DNA of 64,000 bases from Micromonospora inositola (GCF_900090285.1 NZ_LT607754.1:5296001-5360000), one strand, 5' to 3'; counted from the first letter of the stretch, positions 24,277-32,989 are shown. Notes: generated from the letters alone by a model not told the origin. Made by a program: numbers and translations.

Positions 24277-24722
24277 GCTCCCAGGCCCTTCCCGGCCGGT
24301 GGGGCGAGGATGAACGGCGCCGACCTTCGGACCGACCGGACGTGGACTGGCTGCCCCCGCCTGGCCGTTGTCTACTGGCCGTGCCTTTCACCCTGCCCGT
24401 ACACCGGTAACCGCGGCCGGTTCGCGCCGCCCCGCCGACCCCCGTCCGCTGGACCTGGCCGCCGCGACCTGTGGGTCACTCGGCCAGCGGACGAAGGGAC
24501 GAAGCGAACAACAGCCGCTTCCCGTGGTAGGACTCAAAGACGGTACGTGCTGGACCCCGCCCGCTGTCAACCCGTCCGGGCCTGTCGTGTGTTGCGCCAC
24601 GGCGTGTCGCGTCGGCGAGTCTCGATCGACGGTGGGGAGTCTCCGCCGTGCGCGGTCGCCGCTGCTTCGGCCTTCACCCGTCCCCACCTCGGCGTTCGCG
24701 TCGACGCGGGGACGGCGGCGGG
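24277..24722. other. 446-bp stretch with no convincing gene
   Basis: Neither strand shows a frame with normal third-position bias or a recognisable protein. On the minus strand TTGACA (complement of 24565-24570) and TACCGT (complement of 24540-24545), 19 nt apart, resemble a promoter firing leftward toward the hairpin at 24247-24276. That could produce a roughly 250-nt RNA. I found no match to a riboswitch, RNase P, SRP or tmRNA signature. CCGTCCCC and GGGGACGG (24678-24685 and 24708-24715) may end the kam operon. Confidence 0.35.
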
Positions 24723-26057
24723 TCACCGGTCGAGGTGGCGGCGCAGCAGCGCCCGCGCCGCCCGGGGATGTTCCTCGGCGAGCAGCCCGCCGGCGGCGAG
24801 GACGTAGTCGACGTCGACGACCGGCCGGGCCGCGCGGGGCAGCGGCCAGCCGCCGGCGTAATCGGTCAGCACCGCGCCGAGTACGCCGGCGGCGTCGGTG
24901 GGCGTCGCGTGGCGCAGTACCCCGCCGGAGCCGACGAGCAGCCGCACGTCGCGCAGGTCCCGGCCGGCCCGTTCCCCGGTCGCCGCGCCACGGGCGTGCC
25001 GGCGCAGCGCCACGGTGGCCGCGAGGGCGGCGATCCGGGCGTCCACCGCCCGGTCGGTGTCGTCGGCGGGCAGGAAGCCGGGTTCGCCGGCCCGCACCGC
25101 CGCCGCGGCGGCCAGGTCGTCCTGCTCGGCCGGGGTGAGCAGACGTTCCTCGGCGGCCGCGCGCACCACGCCGGGGGCGCTCCACCGCATGCCCAGGTCC
25201 CCCTCGACGGTACGGGCCCGCCACAGGGTGCCGGCAACCTCCCGCCCGGGCCCGCTGTCGCGCTCGTCGGGGGTGAGCGCCGAGTACACGTCGGTGGTGG
25301 CGCCGCCGACGTCGACGACGGCGAGGTCCCCGCCGAGGGCGTCGGCGAGCAGTTCCACCCCGGTGAGCACCGCGTCGGGGGTGGCGGCCCGCACCAGCCG
25401 GGCGAAGCGGGTGCCGCGGGAGAGCCGTTTGCCGCCGATGACGTGGCGCAGGAACACCTCGCGGATCGCCGCCCGCGCCGACGCGGGGGCGAGCACGCCG
25501 ATGCGGGGCAGCACGTTGTCGGCGACGGTCACCGGCACCTTCGCGGCGGCGAGCAGGTCGTGCACGTCGTCGCGGACGTCGACGTTGCCGGCGAGCACCA
25601 CGGGCACCCGCCAGCGGGCCCTGGCCAGCCGCGTGGCGTTGTGGGTGAGCGTGTCGGCGTCGCCGCCGTCGGTGCCGCCGACCAGCAGCACCACGTCGGG
25701 GCGGGCGGCGCGCAGCGCGGTCAGCTCGGCGGCGCCGAGCCTGCCGGCGGCCACGTGCACCACGTTCGCCCCGGCGGACAGGCCGACCCGCCGGCCGGCC
25801 TGCGCGGTCACCAGGGGCTCGTAGCCGATGACCGCGAGCCGCAGGCCGCCGCCGGCGGACGAGCAGACGTACCAGGGCAGGTCGGCCACGCCGAGCCGGG
25901 CGGTGGCCGCGCCGACGGCGGCGTCCAGGCCGTGCAGCACGTCCGTGCCGACGGTGGTGGGCGCCGACGCGGCCGCGACCAGCGCGCCGCCGTCGAGGTC
26001 GACCACCGCCGCCTTGGTGTACGTGGACCCGACGTCGGCGCAGACGGCGACGTTCAC
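24723..26057 (-). CDS. MutL-type (glutamate mutase L family) ASKHA ATPase
   Basis: A 444-residue protein of the acetate-kinase/Hsp70-actin fold: ADVGSTYTKAAVVDLDG (phosphate 1 loop), LLVGGTDGGDADTL, LAVVDVGGATTDVYSALT (phosphate 2) and LLVGSGGVLRHATP (adenosine loop). GlmL/MutL proteins accompany B12-dependent carbon-skeleton and amino mutases and are thought to protect or reactivate the cobalamin enzyme. Here it is the last gene of the kam operon, and its GTG overlaps the kal stop as GTGA. A role as reactivase for KamDE is an inference from position and family. Confidence 0.82.
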   Translation of the reverse strand: MNVAVCADVGSTYTKAAVVDLDGGALVAAASAPTTVGTDVLHGLDAAVGAATARLGVADLPWYVCSSAGGGLRLAVIGYEPLVTAQAGRRVGLSAGANVVHVAAGRLGAAELTALRAARPDVVLLVGGTDGGDADTLTHNATRLARARWRVPVVLAGNVDVRDDVHDLLAAAKVPVTVADNVLPRIGVLAPASARAAIREVFLRHVIGGKRLSRGTRFARLVRAATPDAVLTGVELLADALGGDLAVVDVGGATTDVYSALTPDERDSGPGREVAGTLWRARTVEGDLGMRWSAPGVVRAAAEERLLTPAEQDDLAAAAAVRAGEPGFLPADDTDRAVDARIAALAATVALRRHARGAATGERAGRDLRDVRLLVGSGGVLRHATPTDAAGVLGAVLTDYAGGWPLPRAARPVVDVDYVLAAGGLLAEEHPRAARALLRRHLDR

Positions 26058-26446
26058 GCCGCCGGGGGTACGACCACCGTGCCGGTCGCGGTGACCGCCA
26101 CGATCGGCGCGGCGAGGACCTCGGCGGCCGACTCGCCCTTGTCGGGGCGGCCCCGGCACACCACGCGGGCCGCGAAGTCGATGGTGCGGCTGCGGGTGCC
26201 CACCCGGGTCACCGTCGCGGTCACCTCGAGGACGTCCCCGGCCTTCATCGGCGCCCGGAACTGGACGTCGGAGTAGGAGGCGAACAGCCCCTCGTCGCCG
26301 TCGGTGCGGATGCACACCTCGGTGGCGACGTCCCCGAACAGCCCCAGCGCATACGCCCCGTCGACCAGGTTCCCCGCGTAGTGGGCGTGCGAGTACGGCA
26401 CGTACCGCCGGTGCGTCACCGTCAAGCCCAGCCGTGCGTCGCTCAT
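26054..26446 (-). CDS. kal: 3-aminobutyryl-CoA ammonia lyase-like hotdog protein
   Basis: A 130-residue hotdog-fold protein: SHAHYAGNLVDGAYALGLFG, then DVATEVCIRTDGDEGL and VQFRAPMKAGDVLEV. This matches Kal of clostridial lysine fermentation, which removes ammonia from L-3-aminobutyryl-CoA to give crotonyl-CoA. The start overlaps the kamE stop as ATGA and its end overlaps the MutL gene. Position between kamE and the MutL ATPase supports the assignment; activity as a related acyl-CoA thioesterase is a less likely alternative. Confidence 0.8.
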   Translation of the reverse strand: MSDARLGLTVTHRRYVPYSHAHYAGNLVDGAYALGLFGDVATEVCIRTDGDEGLFASYSDVQFRAPMKAGDVLEVTATVTRVGTRSRTIDFAARVVCRGRPDKGESAAEVLAAPIVAVTATGTVVVPPAA

Positions 26447-27231
26447 GCCTTCGCCTTCTTGTTCGTGATCAGCGCGTGCACCAGGTAGCTGGCGACCTCG
26501 CCGGGGGTGGTGCCCCGGCCGAAGATCCGGTCCACGCCCAGCTCGTCGGTCATCGTCTCGTCGAACCGGGGGCCGCCGACGATCAGCAGCGGCCGCTTCC
26601 CGGCCGGCATCGCCTCGCGGAACGCCGCGGACATCTCCCGGGTGTTGTGCAGGTGCGCGTCGCGCTGGGTGACGACCTGCGACACCAGCACGGCGTCGGC
26701 CTTCTCGGCCCGGGCGGCCTCCACCAGCTCCGGCACGCTGACCTGCGCGCCCAGGTTGGTGACCTTCAACTCCCGGTAGTACTCCAGGCCCTTCTCGCCG
26801 GCGATGCCTTTGACGTTGAGGATCGCGTCGATGCCCACGGTGTGCGCGTCGGTGCCGATGCACGCCCCGACCACGGACAGCTTGCGCCGCAACCTCTGCT
26901 TCACCACCGCGTTGACCTCCTTGGCCGACAGCAGCGGGAAGTCCCGCTCGACCACCTGCACCGTGGCCAGGTCCACCAGGTGGTTCACCCGCCCGTACAC
27001 GACGAAGAAGGTGAACCCGTCGCCGATGGGCTTGGCGTGCACCAGCATCGCCGGGTCGATGCCCATCCTGTTCGCGAGCTGGACGGCCGCGCCCTCGGCC
27101 CGCTTGTCGTGCGGCACCGGCAGGGTGAACGACACCTGCACCATGCCGTCGCCGGTGGTGTCCCCGTACGGCCGGACGATCTTCTTCTCGGCGCCGCCCG
27201 GCGCCGCCGGGTCGGCCTGCACGGCGCTCAC
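26443..27231 (-). CDS. kamE: beta-lysine 5,6-aminomutase, beta (B12-binding) subunit
   Basis: A 262-residue subunit, the same length as the clostridial KamE. The cobalamin motif DAHTVG is at residues 128-133 with the Co-coordinating His at 130; the PLP-Schiff-base Lys is Lys141 in NVKG. The 11-residue spacing equals that of His133/Lys144 in the characterised enzyme. With KamD it moves the epsilon-amino group of beta-lysine (or D-lysine) to C5 using adenosylcobalamin and PLP. GTG 27231 overlaps the kamD TGA as GTGA. Confidence 0.93.
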   Translation of the reverse strand: MSAVQADPAAPGGAEKKIVRPYGDTTGDGMVQVSFTLPVPHDKRAEGAAVQLANRMGIDPAMLVHAKPIGDGFTFFVVYGRVNHLVDLATVQVVERDFPLLSAKEVNAVVKQRLRRKLSVVGACIGTDAHTVGIDAILNVKGIAGEKGLEYYRELKVTNLGAQVSVPELVEAARAEKADAVLVSQVVTQRDAHLHNTREMSAAFREAMPAGKRPLLIVGGPRFDETMTDELGVDRIFGRGTTPGEVASYLVHALITNKKAKA

Positions 27232-28790
27232 GTGGCGTCCCCTTCCAGGATCTCGGTGGCCGGGTTGAAGTAGTCGGCTTCGTGCCTGGCGACGCCGTCG
27301 AGGCCCTTGCCCCGGTCCGCGGGCCGCTTCATGATCCCGAAGGTGCCCTCGGCGATCGCGGTCAGCAGCGACTGCTCGCCGATGCGCTCCAGCAGATCGA
27401 CGGCCTCGCCCAGCACCCGGTGGGCGCGCTGCTGGATGAACCCGCCCGGCGCGGGCACGAAGTCCTCGTGCAGCCCACCGGCCGCGCCGAGCACGTACCG
27501 GACGTTCTGCAGGGCGATGTCCCGGTCGGACAGCCACGGCGTCACCACCGCCTCGGTCATCATGCCGACCAGCAGGATGCCCTGCCCGGTCATGGTGCCG
27601 ACCAGGTTGAAGAACCCGTCGAGCAGGTTGCCGCGGAACACGTCGCCGGTCATGTGCTTCGTCGGCGGCATCCACTTCAGCGGCGCGTCGGGGAACAGCT
27701 CCCGGGCCAGCAGCGCGTGCGCCAGCTCCAGGCGGAACGACTCCGGCACATCCGGGTTGATCTCGAACGCGTGCCCCAGCCCCAACTGCCAGTCGGCCAG
27801 CCCAGCCTCGTGCGCGAAGTACTCGTTGAGCAGCTGCGACACGGTCACCGTGTGCGCCTCGTCGACGGCGTCGGCGGTGGTGAGGTAGTTGTCCTCACCG
27901 GTGTTGATGATGATCCCGGCCCGGGCGTGGACCTGCCGGGAGAACCGCTGGTCGACGAACGTGCGGATCGGATTGATGTCGCGGAACAGGATCCCGTACA
28001 TCGAGTCGTTGAGCATCATGTCCAGCCGCTCCAGGCCGGCCAACGTCGCCATCTCCGGCATGCACAGCCCCGACGCGTAGTTCGTCAGCCGCACGTACCG
28101 GCCCAGCTCCTTCGACGACTCGTCGAGTGCCGCCCGCATCAGCCGGAAGTTCTCCTGCGTGGCGTAGGTGCCGGCGAAACCCTCCCGGGTCGCCCCCTCC
28201 GGCACGTAGTCCAGCAGCGACTGCCCCGTTGACCGGATCACGGCGATGATGTCCGCGCCAGCGCGGGCGGCGGCCTGCGCCTGGGGAATGTCCTCGTAGA
28301 TGTCGCCGGTGGCCACGATCAGGTAGATCCACGGCCGCTGCTTCGGATCCCCGTACCGCTTCACCAGGCGGTCCCGCTCGGCCCGGCGCCGATCGATCTG
28401 CCGGATCCCGGCGGCGACCGCCCTGCGGGCGGCCTTGCGCGCCGCGGTGGCGGCCTTGCCGGTGGGCTGCTGGAACCGCACTGACCCGGCGGCGGCCTTC
28501 TGCGCCAGCAGCGTCACGTCGGTGATGTCCTCCCGGGCCAGGGCGTCGAACACCGACGCCGCCACCCCGTGCCCCAGACCCGTGTCGGCGACCACCGCGT
28601 CGACCAGGCGGTTCACCCACGGGATGCCGTCCGGGTCGGCGCCGGTCACCCCGGCCAGCCGCAGCACCGCCCGCTCCACCGACACGGTGGTGTGGCTGCG
28701 CGCCAGATCCACCACCGGCTGCCCGGCGCGGCGCGCCAACTCCCGCGCCCGCGCCACCAGCGCCGGATCCAGCTCAAGCTTGCCCCTCAC
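27228..28790 (-). CDS. kamD: beta-lysine 5,6-aminomutase, alpha subunit
   Basis: A 520-residue TIM-barrel subunit. Recognisable blocks: YLIVATGDIYEDIPQAQAAA, ADIIAVIRSTGQSLLDYVPE, RLTNYASGLCMPEMATLAG, MMLNDSMYGILFRDIN, INTGEDNYLTTADAVDEAHT and KWMPPTKHMTGDVF. It binds substrate, PLP phosphate and the adenosyl group; KamE supplies B12 and the PLP lysine. The start GTG overlaps the amidohydrolase stop as GTGA, so the subunits and their neighbours are translated as a coupled unit. Confidence 0.94.
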   Translation of the reverse strand: MRGKLELDPALVARARELARRAGQPVVDLARSHTTVSVERAVLRLAGVTGADPDGIPWVNRLVDAVVADTGLGHGVAASVFDALAREDITDVTLLAQKAAAGSVRFQQPTGKAATAARKAARRAVAAGIRQIDRRRAERDRLVKRYGDPKQRPWIYLIVATGDIYEDIPQAQAAARAGADIIAVIRSTGQSLLDYVPEGATREGFAGTYATQENFRLMRAALDESSKELGRYVRLTNYASGLCMPEMATLAGLERLDMMLNDSMYGILFRDINPIRTFVDQRFSRQVHARAGIIINTGEDNYLTTADAVDEAHTVTVSQLLNEYFAHEAGLADWQLGLGHAFEINPDVPESFRLELAHALLARELFPDAPLKWMPPTKHMTGDVFRGNLLDGFFNLVGTMTGQGILLVGMMTEAVVTPWLSDRDIALQNVRYVLGAAGGLHEDFVPAPGGFIQQRAHRVLGEAVDLLERIGEQSLLTAIAEGTFGIMKRPADRGKGLDGVARHEADYFNPATEILEGDAT

Positions 28791-30358
28791 GAAAGCCCTT
28801 CCTCATAGATCACGTCACCCCGCAGCACCGTGGCCCGGCACGCCGGCAGCGGCGTCGGGTCCTCCGGACCCCGCAGCTCCGGGTCCTCGGCCAGCAGCAC
28901 CGGCAGTCCCCGGTCCACCCCGGCCGGGGTGGACCACACCGCGAACGTCGCCGGCGCGCCCAACGCGAGCACACCCTCGTTGTCCAGGTGCACCGCCCGC
29001 CACCCGCCGCGGGTGTGCGCGGCGAACGCCGCCCGCACGCTCATCCGCTGCGCCGGGTTGTGGTGCGCCGCCGCGGCCCGCACCGAACCCCACGGGTCCA
29101 GCGGCGTCACCGGCGAGTCCGACCCGAACGCCAACGCCACGCCGACGGAGTGCATCGCCCCCACCGGGTTCGACTCCAACGACCGGGAAAGGCCCAGCCG
29201 CGACTCGTACATCCGACCCGCGCCGCCCCACAGCCGGTCGAACGCCGGCTGCATGCTCGCGACGATCCCGTATTCCACGAACCCGGCGATCAGCCGCTTG
29301 TTCATGATCTCCGCGTGCTCGACCCGGTGCCGGGCCGCCCGCAGCCGGTCGGTGCCCACCTTCTGCGCCGCCGCCGCGAACCCCTCCAGAACCGTGGAGA
29401 TCGCCGCGTCGCCGATCGCGTGGAACCCGCCCTGCAGCCCGTGCGCCGTGCAGTCCAGCAGATGGTCACGCACCTGCTCGGCGGTGACGTAACCGTGCCC
29501 GCAGCCGCCCGGCTCACCGTCGAGGTACGCCGCCGACACGTGCGCCGTGCGCGACCCCAACGCGCCGTCAGCGTACAAGTCACCGCCCGCCCCGACCGCG
29601 CCCAGTTCCCGGGCCTTCGCCGCGCCGAGCAACTCACCCCAGTACCCGTACACCTCCGGCACGCGGTCGCCGGAGATCGCCAACAGGCCAGTGAAGTCCG
29701 ACTCGTCCGACGTGCCCGGCCCGCCGCACTCGTGCACCGCGGCGATGCCCAGCGACGCCGCGTGCCGCAGCGCGGTCCCCTGCACCGCCACCCGCTGCGC
29801 CGCCGACACCGAGCCCAGCGCCGCCGCCCGCACCACGTGGTGGGCGTCGCGCCGCAGCCAGCCCGACGGGTCGTAGCCGGGCGCGGCCGCCGCCTCCGGG
29901 CAGGCCGCCAGCAGCGCCGCGGACACCAGCGCCGAGTGGATCGACGCCTGCGACAGGTACACCCGCCGGCCGCCGGCCGCCCGGTCCAGCGTCGCCGCGT
30001 CCGGCAGGGTCTTCTCCGGCCAGTTCGACTCGTCCCAGCCGTGCCCCAGCACCACCGCGTCGCCCGGCAGGCCCGCCGCGAACGCCGACACCGCGTCCAG
30101 CAGCTCACCGGCCGAGCGCACCGCCGACAGGTCCAGGCCCGACATGGCCAGCCCGGTGTCGGTGGCGTGCACGTGGGCGTCCACGAACGCCGGTGTCACC
30201 AGCGCGCCGTCGAGGTCCACCACCCGGTCGGCGGCCGGCGCGTCCGCGGCCGCGCCCAGCCAGGCGATCCTGCCGTCACGCACCAGCAGCGCGGTCGCGC
30301 TCGGCTCGGCAGGGCAGTGCAGCACGCCGCCGCGGTACAAGGTCGAGGGGTTCGTCAT
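28787..30358 (-). CDS. amidohydrolase (YtcJ-like, amidohydrolase_3)
   Basis: A 523-residue metal-dependent hydrolase. TPAFVDAHVHATDTGL holds the HxH metal ligands near residues 62-64. Further features are FHAIGDAAI, ARHRVEHAEIMNK, the acid FGSDSPVTPLDPW and the small N-terminal beta domain LLVRDGRIAWLG. Related enzymes hydrolyse amides, formamides or N-acyl amino acids. It is not part of the described clostridial lysine pathway but is embedded here between kdd and kamD with a GTGA overlap. It could release or recycle an N-acyl or cyclic lysine derivative; this is inference. Confidence 0.82.
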   Translation of the reverse strand: MTNPSTLYRGGVLHCPAEPSATALLVRDGRIAWLGAAADAPAADRVVDLDGALVTPAFVDAHVHATDTGLAMSGLDLSAVRSAGELLDAVSAFAAGLPGDAVVLGHGWDESNWPEKTLPDAATLDRAAGGRRVYLSQASIHSALVSAALLAACPEAAAAPGYDPSGWLRRDAHHVVRAAALGSVSAAQRVAVQGTALRHAASLGIAAVHECGGPGTSDESDFTGLLAISGDRVPEVYGYWGELLGAAKARELGAVGAGGDLYADGALGSRTAHVSAAYLDGEPGGCGHGYVTAEQVRDHLLDCTAHGLQGGFHAIGDAAISTVLEGFAAAAQKVGTDRLRAARHRVEHAEIMNKRLIAGFVEYGIVASMQPAFDRLWGGAGRMYESRLGLSRSLESNPVGAMHSVGVALAFGSDSPVTPLDPWGSVRAAAAHHNPAQRMSVRAAFAAHTRGGWRAVHLDNEGVLALGAPATFAVWSTPAGVDRGLPVLLAEDPELRGPEDPTPLPACRATVLRGDVIYEEGLS

Positions 30359-30363
30359 GGGGT

Positions 30364-31425
30364 TCAGTCTGCCGCCAACCGGGACTCGAAGAGACGACGC
30401 ACCCCCGGCTCGGAGCGCAGCAGCTCCAGCGCCACCTCCGCGTGACCCGGCACGTACCCGTTGCCCACCAGCATCGTCACGTCGGCCGCCAGGCCCTCCG
30501 CGCCCAGCGCCGCCGCCGCGAAACTCGTCGCCATCGAGAAGAAGATCACCGTGCCGCCGTCCTCGGTGGCCAGGACCGCCCCGTGCTCGCAGCCCGGCAC
30601 ATCCACGCAGACCACCGTCACGTCCGCGGGCGCGCCCAGCGCGGTGGTCACCGCCGTGGACAGGCCCACCGGGTCGCGGGCGTCGGCCAACGCGACGCTG
30701 TCTGCCAGCCCGGCCGCCGTCAGCGCGTCCCGCTCCGCCGCCACCGGCACCACCCCGACGGTACGAGCCGCGCCCGCCCGCCGCGCCGCGGCGAGGGACA
30801 GCGACCCGCTCTTGCCGGCGCCGCCGATCACCGCCACGCTCACCGGCCGCGGGTCACCCTCACGCTGCCGACGCGCCACGTGCTCGGCCACCACCCGGGC
30901 GGTCAGCGCCGGCGCCCCGCACACGTCGAGGACCGCCAGGGACAGCTCCGGGTGCAGGTCGGCCGGCAGCACCGCCGCGATCGACCGGGCGAACAGGATC
31001 GCGTACCCGTCGCAGGGCACCTGCTCGCTGCGCCCGTCCCAGCGGGCCAGACCGTCGAGGATCATCAGCGGGGTCAGCGTCAGCGACACCAGGGTCGCCA
31101 CCCGGTCGCCCGCGGTCAGTCCCAGCGGGGACCGCCGCCCGGCCTCCTCGACCGTGCCGATCAGCATGCCGCCCGACCCGGTCACCGGGTTCTGCATCTT
31201 CCCCCGGCTGGAGATGATCTCCAGCACCTCGGCGCGGACCTTCTCCCCGTCGCCGCCGTGCTTCTCCGACAGTTGCCGGAAGCTCGCCGCGTCCAGGTTC
31301 AGCCGCTCCACCCGGATGCGGACCTCGTTCGACGCGATCCGCGGGTCGGCGTCCAGCCGCCAGGCCGCCTGCGGCAGCACCCCCGCCGGTTCCACGACGC
31401 GGTGCAGACCCACCGGTGACGTCAC
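30364..31425 (-). CDS. kdd: 3,5-diaminohexanoate dehydrogenase
   Basis: A 353-residue NAD-dependent enzyme that oxidatively deaminates L-erythro-3,5-diaminohexanoate to 5-amino-3-oxohexanoate. Motifs: SRGKMQNPVTGSGGMLIG, LDVCGAPALTARVVAE, the nucleotide loop VIGGAGKSGSLSL and VIFFSMATSFAAAALGAEG. The assignment rests on family resemblance and its place at the head of the kamDE-kal operon. GTG 31425 is chosen because GGAGGAGGG lies just upstream. Five bp separate its stop from the amidohydrolase start. Confidence 0.88.
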   Translation of the reverse strand: MTSPVGLHRVVEPAGVLPQAAWRLDADPRIASNEVRIRVERLNLDAASFRQLSEKHGGDGEKVRAEVLEIISSRGKMQNPVTGSGGMLIGTVEEAGRRSPLGLTAGDRVATLVSLTLTPLMILDGLARWDGRSEQVPCDGYAILFARSIAAVLPADLHPELSLAVLDVCGAPALTARVVAEHVARRQREGDPRPVSVAVIGGAGKSGSLSLAAARRAGAARTVGVVPVAAERDALTAAGLADSVALADARDPVGLSTAVTTALGAPADVTVVCVDVPGCEHGAVLATEDGGTVIFFSMATSFAAAALGAEGLAADVTMLVGNGYVPGHAEVALELLRSEPGVRRLFESRLAAD

Positions 31426-31479
31426 GCCGACCCTCCTCCGTCCAGCCCGCCCGAAGCCCTGGCCAGGACTCGCGTCGCG

Positions 31480-31529
31480 GGAAAACTTCCGGCAGAATAG
31501 TTTCTTCACCGGATATTTTCCAGTAGCCT
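31480..31529. promoter_or_regulatory. divergent kdd/kamA promoter region with two dyads
   Basis: GGAAAACTTCCGG (31480-31492) and CCGGATATTTTCC (31509-31521) are inverted relative to each other with 11 of 13 positions complementary, and each is itself roughly palindromic. The minus-strand -10 TATTCT (complement of 31494-31499) lies between them, and TAGCCT (31524-31529) is the likely -10 for kamA. One dimeric regulator bound at both sites would control both transcripts. Confidence 0.6.
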
Positions 31530-31572
31530 TCGGGACCGCTGATCAACCCGCGCCACGCACCGAGGAGGGGCC

Positions 31573-32979
31573 GTGACCCAGACCCAACCGGTTGAGACCA
31601 TCCCTCAACCCCGTCACGCCCCGGTCGCCGTACCGACCGCCGGGCAGCCGTACGAATACCGCCGCAGCCCCTTGGTCGAACCCGACTGGACCCGCTTCCC
31701 CGGCTGGCGCCACGTCACCCGCGAGCAGTGGGAGAACGCCCAGTGGCAGCGGGTCAACTGCGTCAAGAACATCAAGCAGCTGCGCACCGTCCTCGGCGAC
31801 CTCGTCGACGAGTCGTTCTACGACGACCTCGAGGCCGACCAGAAGGCCCTGGCCACCATGTCGATGCTGGTGCCGCCGCAGATGATCAACACGATGGTGC
31901 CGTTCGCGCCGATGACCACCGAGGCGTTCCTCGCCGACCCCATCCGGCGCTACATGATCCCCGTCGCCTCCGACCGGCGCACCGACTGGCCGTCCCACCC
32001 CTACGCCAGCCGCGACTCGCTGCACGAACACGACATGTGGGTCGCCGAGGGCCTCACCCACCGCTACCCCACCAAGGTCCTCGCCGAGCTGCTCTCCACC
32101 TGCCCGCAGTACTGCGGGCACTGCACCCGGATGGACCTCGTCGGCAACTCCACCCCCGCCGTCGACAAGCTCAAGCTCACCCTCAAGCCCGTCGACCGCT
32201 ACGACGCCCACATCGCCTACCTCAAGGCCCACCCCGGCGTCCGCGACGTCGTCGTCTCCGGCGGTGACGTGGCCAACGTGCCGTGGCGCAACCTCGAGTC
32301 GTACCTGATGCGGCTACTGGAACTGGAAACCGTCCGCGACATCCGGCTCGCCACCAAGGCCCTCATGGGCCTGCCCCAGCACTGGCTCCAGCCCGACGTC
32401 GTCGAGGGCCTGGAACGGGTCGCCCGCACCGCCGCCCGCCGCGGCGTCAACCTCGCCATCCACACCCACGTCAACCACGCCCAGTCGCTCACCCCGCTGG
32501 TCGCCAAGGCCGCCCAGACCGCCCTCGACGTCGGCGTCCGCGACGTCCGCAACCAGGGCGTGCTCATGCGCGGCGTCAACGCCACCACCCCGGACCTGCT
32601 CGACCTCTGCTTCGCCCTCCAAGGCGAAGCCGGCATCCTGCCGTACTACTTCTACATGTGCGACATGATCCCCAACGCCGAACACTGGCGGGTCCCGGTC
32701 TGGCACGCCCAGCAGCTCCAGCACGACATCATGGGCTACCTGCCCGGCTACGCCACCCCGCGCATCGTCTGCGACGTCCCCTTCGTCGGCAAGCGCTGGG
32801 TGCACATGCTCACCGAGTACGACCGCGAACGCGGCATCTCCTACTGGACCAAGAACTACCGCACCTCGATCGAGTCCGCCGACCTGGAGGCGCTCAACAA
32901 GCGCTACGCCTACTACGACCCGATCGACACCCTGCCGGAGGCTGGCCAGCAGTGGTGGGCCGAGCACCGCGACGACTGA
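31573..32979 (+). CDS. kamA: L-lysine 2,3-aminomutase
   Basis: A 468-residue radical-SAM, PLP-dependent enzyme making L-beta-lysine from L-lysine. The [4Fe-4S] motif CPQYCGHC gives Cys177, Cys181 and Cys184. YATPRIVCDVPFVGK places the PLP lysine at Lys407, aligned with the GYAVP...GGGGK lysine of clostridial KamA. The glycine-rich SAM region is VVVSGGDVANVP. GTG 31573 follows GAGGAGGGG. It is transcribed away from kdd and ends at a strong terminator, so it starts the pathway from its own promoter. Confidence 0.94.
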   Translation: MTQTQPVETIPQPRHAPVAVPTAGQPYEYRRSPLVEPDWTRFPGWRHVTREQWENAQWQRVNCVKNIKQLRTVLGDLVDESFYDDLEADQKALATMSMLVPPQMINTMVPFAPMTTEAFLADPIRRYMIPVASDRRTDWPSHPYASRDSLHEHDMWVAEGLTHRYPTKVLAELLSTCPQYCGHCTRMDLVGNSTPAVDKLKLTLKPVDRYDAHIAYLKAHPGVRDVVVSGGDVANVPWRNLESYLMRLLELETVRDIRLATKALMGLPQHWLQPDVVEGLERVARTAARRGVNLAIHTHVNHAQSLTPLVAKAAQTALDVGVRDVRNQGVLMRGVNATTPDLLDLCFALQGEAGILPYYFYMCDMIPNAEHWRVPVWHAQQLQHDIMGYLPGYATPRIVCDVPFVGKRWVHMLTEYDRERGISYWTKNYRTSIESADLEALNKRYAYYDPIDTLPEAGQQWWAEHRDD

Positions 32980-32989
32980 CCCGACCCAC

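Noticed and set aside
24277..24722. Cobalamin riboswitch for the B12-dependent lysine operon
   Set aside because: The region lies downstream of the operon, and no B12-box or its usual companion motifs were found there or in the 31426-31572 promoter region.
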